Part shown: in pieces, positions 7,201 through 7,857 of the stretch
How positions within the stretch are numbered: position 1 is the stretch's first letter
Layout: every line of letters starts with the position of its first letter
Source of the DNA: Tatlockia sp.
GTDB taxonomy: Bacteria > Cyanobacteriota > Cyanobacteriia > Cyanobacteriales > Chroococcidiopsidaceae
Assembly (NCBI GenBank): GCA_013698215.1
Contig: JACCVJ010000171.1
Span: forward strand, 1 to 7,857
Length of the DNA stretch: 7,857 bases
Direction: 5' to 3'
The notes under the pieces: model-generated
The model's database searches: none
Told to the model about the DNA's origin: nothing
The model's input: only the letters and a program-made list of their open reading frames with translations
Translations under genes and position numbers: made by a program

Positions 7201-7750
7201 CTCCAGCTACTTCCTCTCCTTGAGGATTCGCTAACACCTCAGCTAAACGATCTAATCCTTGAGCGACATCTACTTCAAAAATAGATAAAGCAATGTCTAC
7301 CCCCAAATCAATTGAGCTAGGTAGTTCTCCTTCAGCCCCAATAAAATCGCCAAATTGCGCTTCAATTTGGGCAAATACTGGCTCGGCGTTGGTCATTGCC
7401 TGCTCTGGATCGAAATAGCCCGTTTCTAGTTGCTCGATTAAAGGTACGCGCAGACAGTCGTAAGCTAGGAGCAACAGGCCTTCTACTTTGTCATCAATGA
7501 CTAATTCTTCGTGATGGAGAGCTTTAAAAATATCTTCAAGGCTGTGAGCCAACGTTTTGATTGTATCTAGCCCCACACTAGCGGCTCCGCCTTTAAGGGA
7601 GTGAGCCGCCCGCATCATGTTGTGAACTTTCGAGATACTGCGATCGCTCTTTACAGTTAGTAACTCTGACTCGATTAACTGTAATAGCTCTGGAGCTTCT
7701 TGAATAAAAAATTGATAGGCGTGGTCGCGAATATCAGCATCGATTGCCAT
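4259..7750 (-). CDS. cheA: Hybrid CheA-type histidine kinase with C-terminal receiver domain
   Basis: A 1163-residue cytoplasmic kinase. Domains in order: an HPt/P1 domain (1-135) with phospho-acceptor His50 in AAHSLKGGAASVGL; a helical region (145-260) that looks like a decayed second HPt without the His; an acidic then Ala/Pro-rich linker (260-498) with three copies of a DD(M/I)FG motif; dimerisation domain P3 (about 499-660) with a polar insert at 562-600; ATPase domain P4 with N-box HLIRNSFDHGIE (N711), G1 VRDDGRGI (752-755), FEPGFST and G2 GRGVGLDVV; a CheW-like P5 (about 840-1000); and a receiver (1030-1150) with D1036/D1037, phospho-acceptor D1082, T1112 and K1134. All catalytic boxes are intact. 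No P2 (CheY-docking) domain is recognisable. This layout matches cyanobacterial PixL/HmpE/PtxE kinases, which control type IV pilus motility. The start at 7750 is fixed by the HPt boundary; no good SD is seen. Confidence 0.95.
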   Translation of the reverse strand: MAIDADIRDHAYQFFIQEAPELLQLIESELLTVKSDRSISKVHNMMRAAHSLKGGAASVGLDTIKTLAHSLEDIFKALHHEELVIDDKVEGLLLLAYDCLRVPLIEQLETGYFDPEQAMTNAEPVFAQIEAQFGDFIGAEGELPSSIDLGVDIALSIFEVDVAQGLDRLAEVLANPQGEEVAGELRAQAEVFSGLAELLCMPGFGEIANTAIAALNAHPDLALEITQVAFTDFQAARTGVINGDRTRGGEASAQLIAWASGDITSTQPTKLQQTTTFQEFSPIDLFPESAMSADTHFFIDAENNSMMLDDMFGDLSTMAEVAPIDNIEVATPPLIAPELVAPLDYTDPDPGVMSIDDMFGGWSGSDITENAIATDLSLEIEAELPATFAVDENAASVDDIFGDLSTSLFTPPQIEVQAQIAPALDSQQLVESIVQVFGNLPLMAGDLPKQEQPAAIVPAKASFPATKPAEPINQAKSGSSQKIEPKTIPTAAKAPQQQLSVRVDLERLERMNNTVGELAINRNSLSLQNEQLQATVQDLLRRFSQFQSMGNQLRNLSDRMLVSPERYSSNSPTPKINNEPPIASVSGASFRPVDFDSLEMDSYGELHSLLQQTFEEIVQLEETVGDVVLLSGQSSQSVDKQRQMLSHLRDDLMWARMLPIGEVLNRFPRMLRDLSTSYDKPAELKINGAGVLVDKAALEKLYDPLLHLIRNSFDHGIERPEVRREQGKLERGQIEIRAYHQGSQTIVEVRDDGRGINLERIRSRAVEMGLLVEEKADTASTSALLELMFEPGFSTASQVSELSGRGVGLDVVRSQLRSLKGSVSVISESGEGTCFTLRIPLTLTLAKLLVCFVGNSAFALPSDSIKEILIPQPEQVKFSGGKRFLHWQGRIVPAYHLSDLLNYACPISESLPSQALVAVPSPDDWASPMLLLEQDGQILALEIDRLVTEQELVIKPMGEAIASPSYIYGCTIVGDGSLIPVIDGAALLESFVGNGKHKSIPLGNALLPVVQENEEGAIFAPVPPQRTIAETVLVVDDSITLRQTLALTFEKAGYRVLQARDGREAIEQLQKSSATINLVVCDVEMPNMNGFEFLSQRRQDPVISKPPVVMLTSRSSDKHRMLAKQLGAREYFTKPYIEQEFLTAISNIIKQEAPLGVPALSGR
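6540..6828 (-). repeat. Repeated DD(M/I)FG-coding motif in the CheA linker
   Basis: Two 22-bp stretches at 6540-6561 and 6807-6828 match at 20 positions; a third, more diverged copy lies near 6670-6690. They encode SVDDIFGDLS (396-405), LDDMFGDLS (308-316) and MSIDDMFGGWS (353-363). Spacing is about 40-45 residues. The preserved peptide in otherwise low-complexity sequence suggests a short linear binding motif rather than recent DNA duplication. Confidence 0.7.
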
Positions 7751-7787
7751 ATTAAATACCAGATTTTATAGATATATTGAGCAAGGA

Positions 7788-7824
7788 AGTAGGGCGATCG
7801 CGGCATTACAGCAATTGCCCTACT
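7788..7824. repeat. Inverted repeat between the upstream receptor gene and cheA
   Basis: AGTAGGGC (7788-7795) and GCCCTACT (7817-7824) are perfect complements with a 21-nt loop; an extra two pairs are possible beyond one mismatch. In the operon transcript the hairpin starts 3 nt after the upstream stop codon. On the minus strand it is followed by TTCCTTGC, not a T-run, so full termination is unlikely. An intercistronic stability or partial attenuation element is more plausible. A HIP1 copy overlaps its cheA-proximal arm. Confidence 0.45.
7794..7801. repeat. HIP1 palindrome (GCGATCGC) in the receptor-cheA gap
   Basis: A perfect octamer overlapping the last two bases of one arm and the loop of the intergenic inverted repeat. 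Same family as the copy at 3473; no specific function is inferred. Confidence 0.9.
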
Positions 7825-7827
7825 CTT

Positions 7828-7857
7828 TTAACTGACTTTAAACTGACCCACACTCGT
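7828..7857 (-). CDS. C-terminal tail of an upstream gene, probably a methyl-accepting chemotaxis protein
   Basis: From the right edge the minus strand reads nine codons (TSVGQFKVS) and then TAA at 7830-7828. The SVGQFKV ending resembles the C-termini of cyanobacterial methyl-accepting chemotaxis proteins of the PixJ/HmpD type. A receptor gene immediately upstream of cheA is the usual order in these loci. With only nine residues the call rests on this resemblance and on context. The 77-nt gap to cheA has no recognisable promoter, so co-transcription is expected. Confidence 0.5.
   Translation of the reverse strand, partial: TSVGQFKVS

Noticed and set aside
4668..7284. Open frames of 60-76 codons on the plus strand and one of 68 codons on the minus strand inside cheA
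   Set aside because: All overlap the well-supported cheA frame, have no recognisable domains and have low-information composition; they are shadows.
7826..7847. Tandem 11-bp direct repeat (TTTTAACTGAC / TTTAAACTGAC), like a response-regulator box
   Set aside because: It lies across the last codons and stop of the upstream gene (FKVS-stop), so coding sequence explains most of it and an operator inside the operon is unlikely.

Overview
The window looks like chromosomal DNA of a cyanobacterium. The palindromic octamer GCGATCGC (HIP1, the hallmark repeat of many cyanobacterial genomes) occurs nine times in 7.9 kb, where about 0.1 would be expected by chance. The chemotaxis proteins have the layout of the cyanobacterial Pix/Hmp/Ptx type. 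I cannot name the species. Every convincing gene lies on the minus strand, so transcription runs from high to low coordinates.

Right-hand block (about 3667-7857): the end of a taxis operon. It opens with the last nine codons of an upstream gene whose tail (SVGQFKVS) resembles the end of a cyanobacterial methyl-accepting chemotaxis protein. A 77-nt gap carrying an 8-bp inverted repeat follows. Next comes a large hybrid CheA histidine kinase with a C-terminal receiver domain, and 29 nt later a short PixI/HmpC-like CheW behind a strong Shine-Dalgarno. A good rho-independent terminator closes the unit just after cheW. Together these encode receptor, kinase with built-in response regulator, and coupling protein: the core of a receptor array controlling phototaxis or type IV pilus-dependent gliding, or hormogonium motility in filamentous species.

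Middle (3448-3728): a 281-bp intergenic region. It holds the cheW terminator, a good sigma70-type promoter for the next unit, an imperfect direct repeat overlapping that promoter, an AT-rich hairpin in the leader, and a strong Shine-Dalgarno.

Left-hand block (1-3447): a compact, more AT-rich three-gene unit. It encodes a 268-aa protein that reads as three winged-helix domains, a 681-691-aa AAA+/ORC-like P-loop ATPase with a winged helix at its end, and a RNase D-type 3'-5' exonuclease running off the left edge. The first two genes are contiguous (TAA directly followed by GTG) and the third begins 29 nt later, so they are probably co-transcribed. I do not recognise this combination as a named system. 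DNA-binding adaptor + ATPase + nuclease fits a nucleic-acid processing or genome-defence role, but that is inference from domain content only.

No tRNA, rRNA, CRISPR array, insertion sequence or phage gene was seen.
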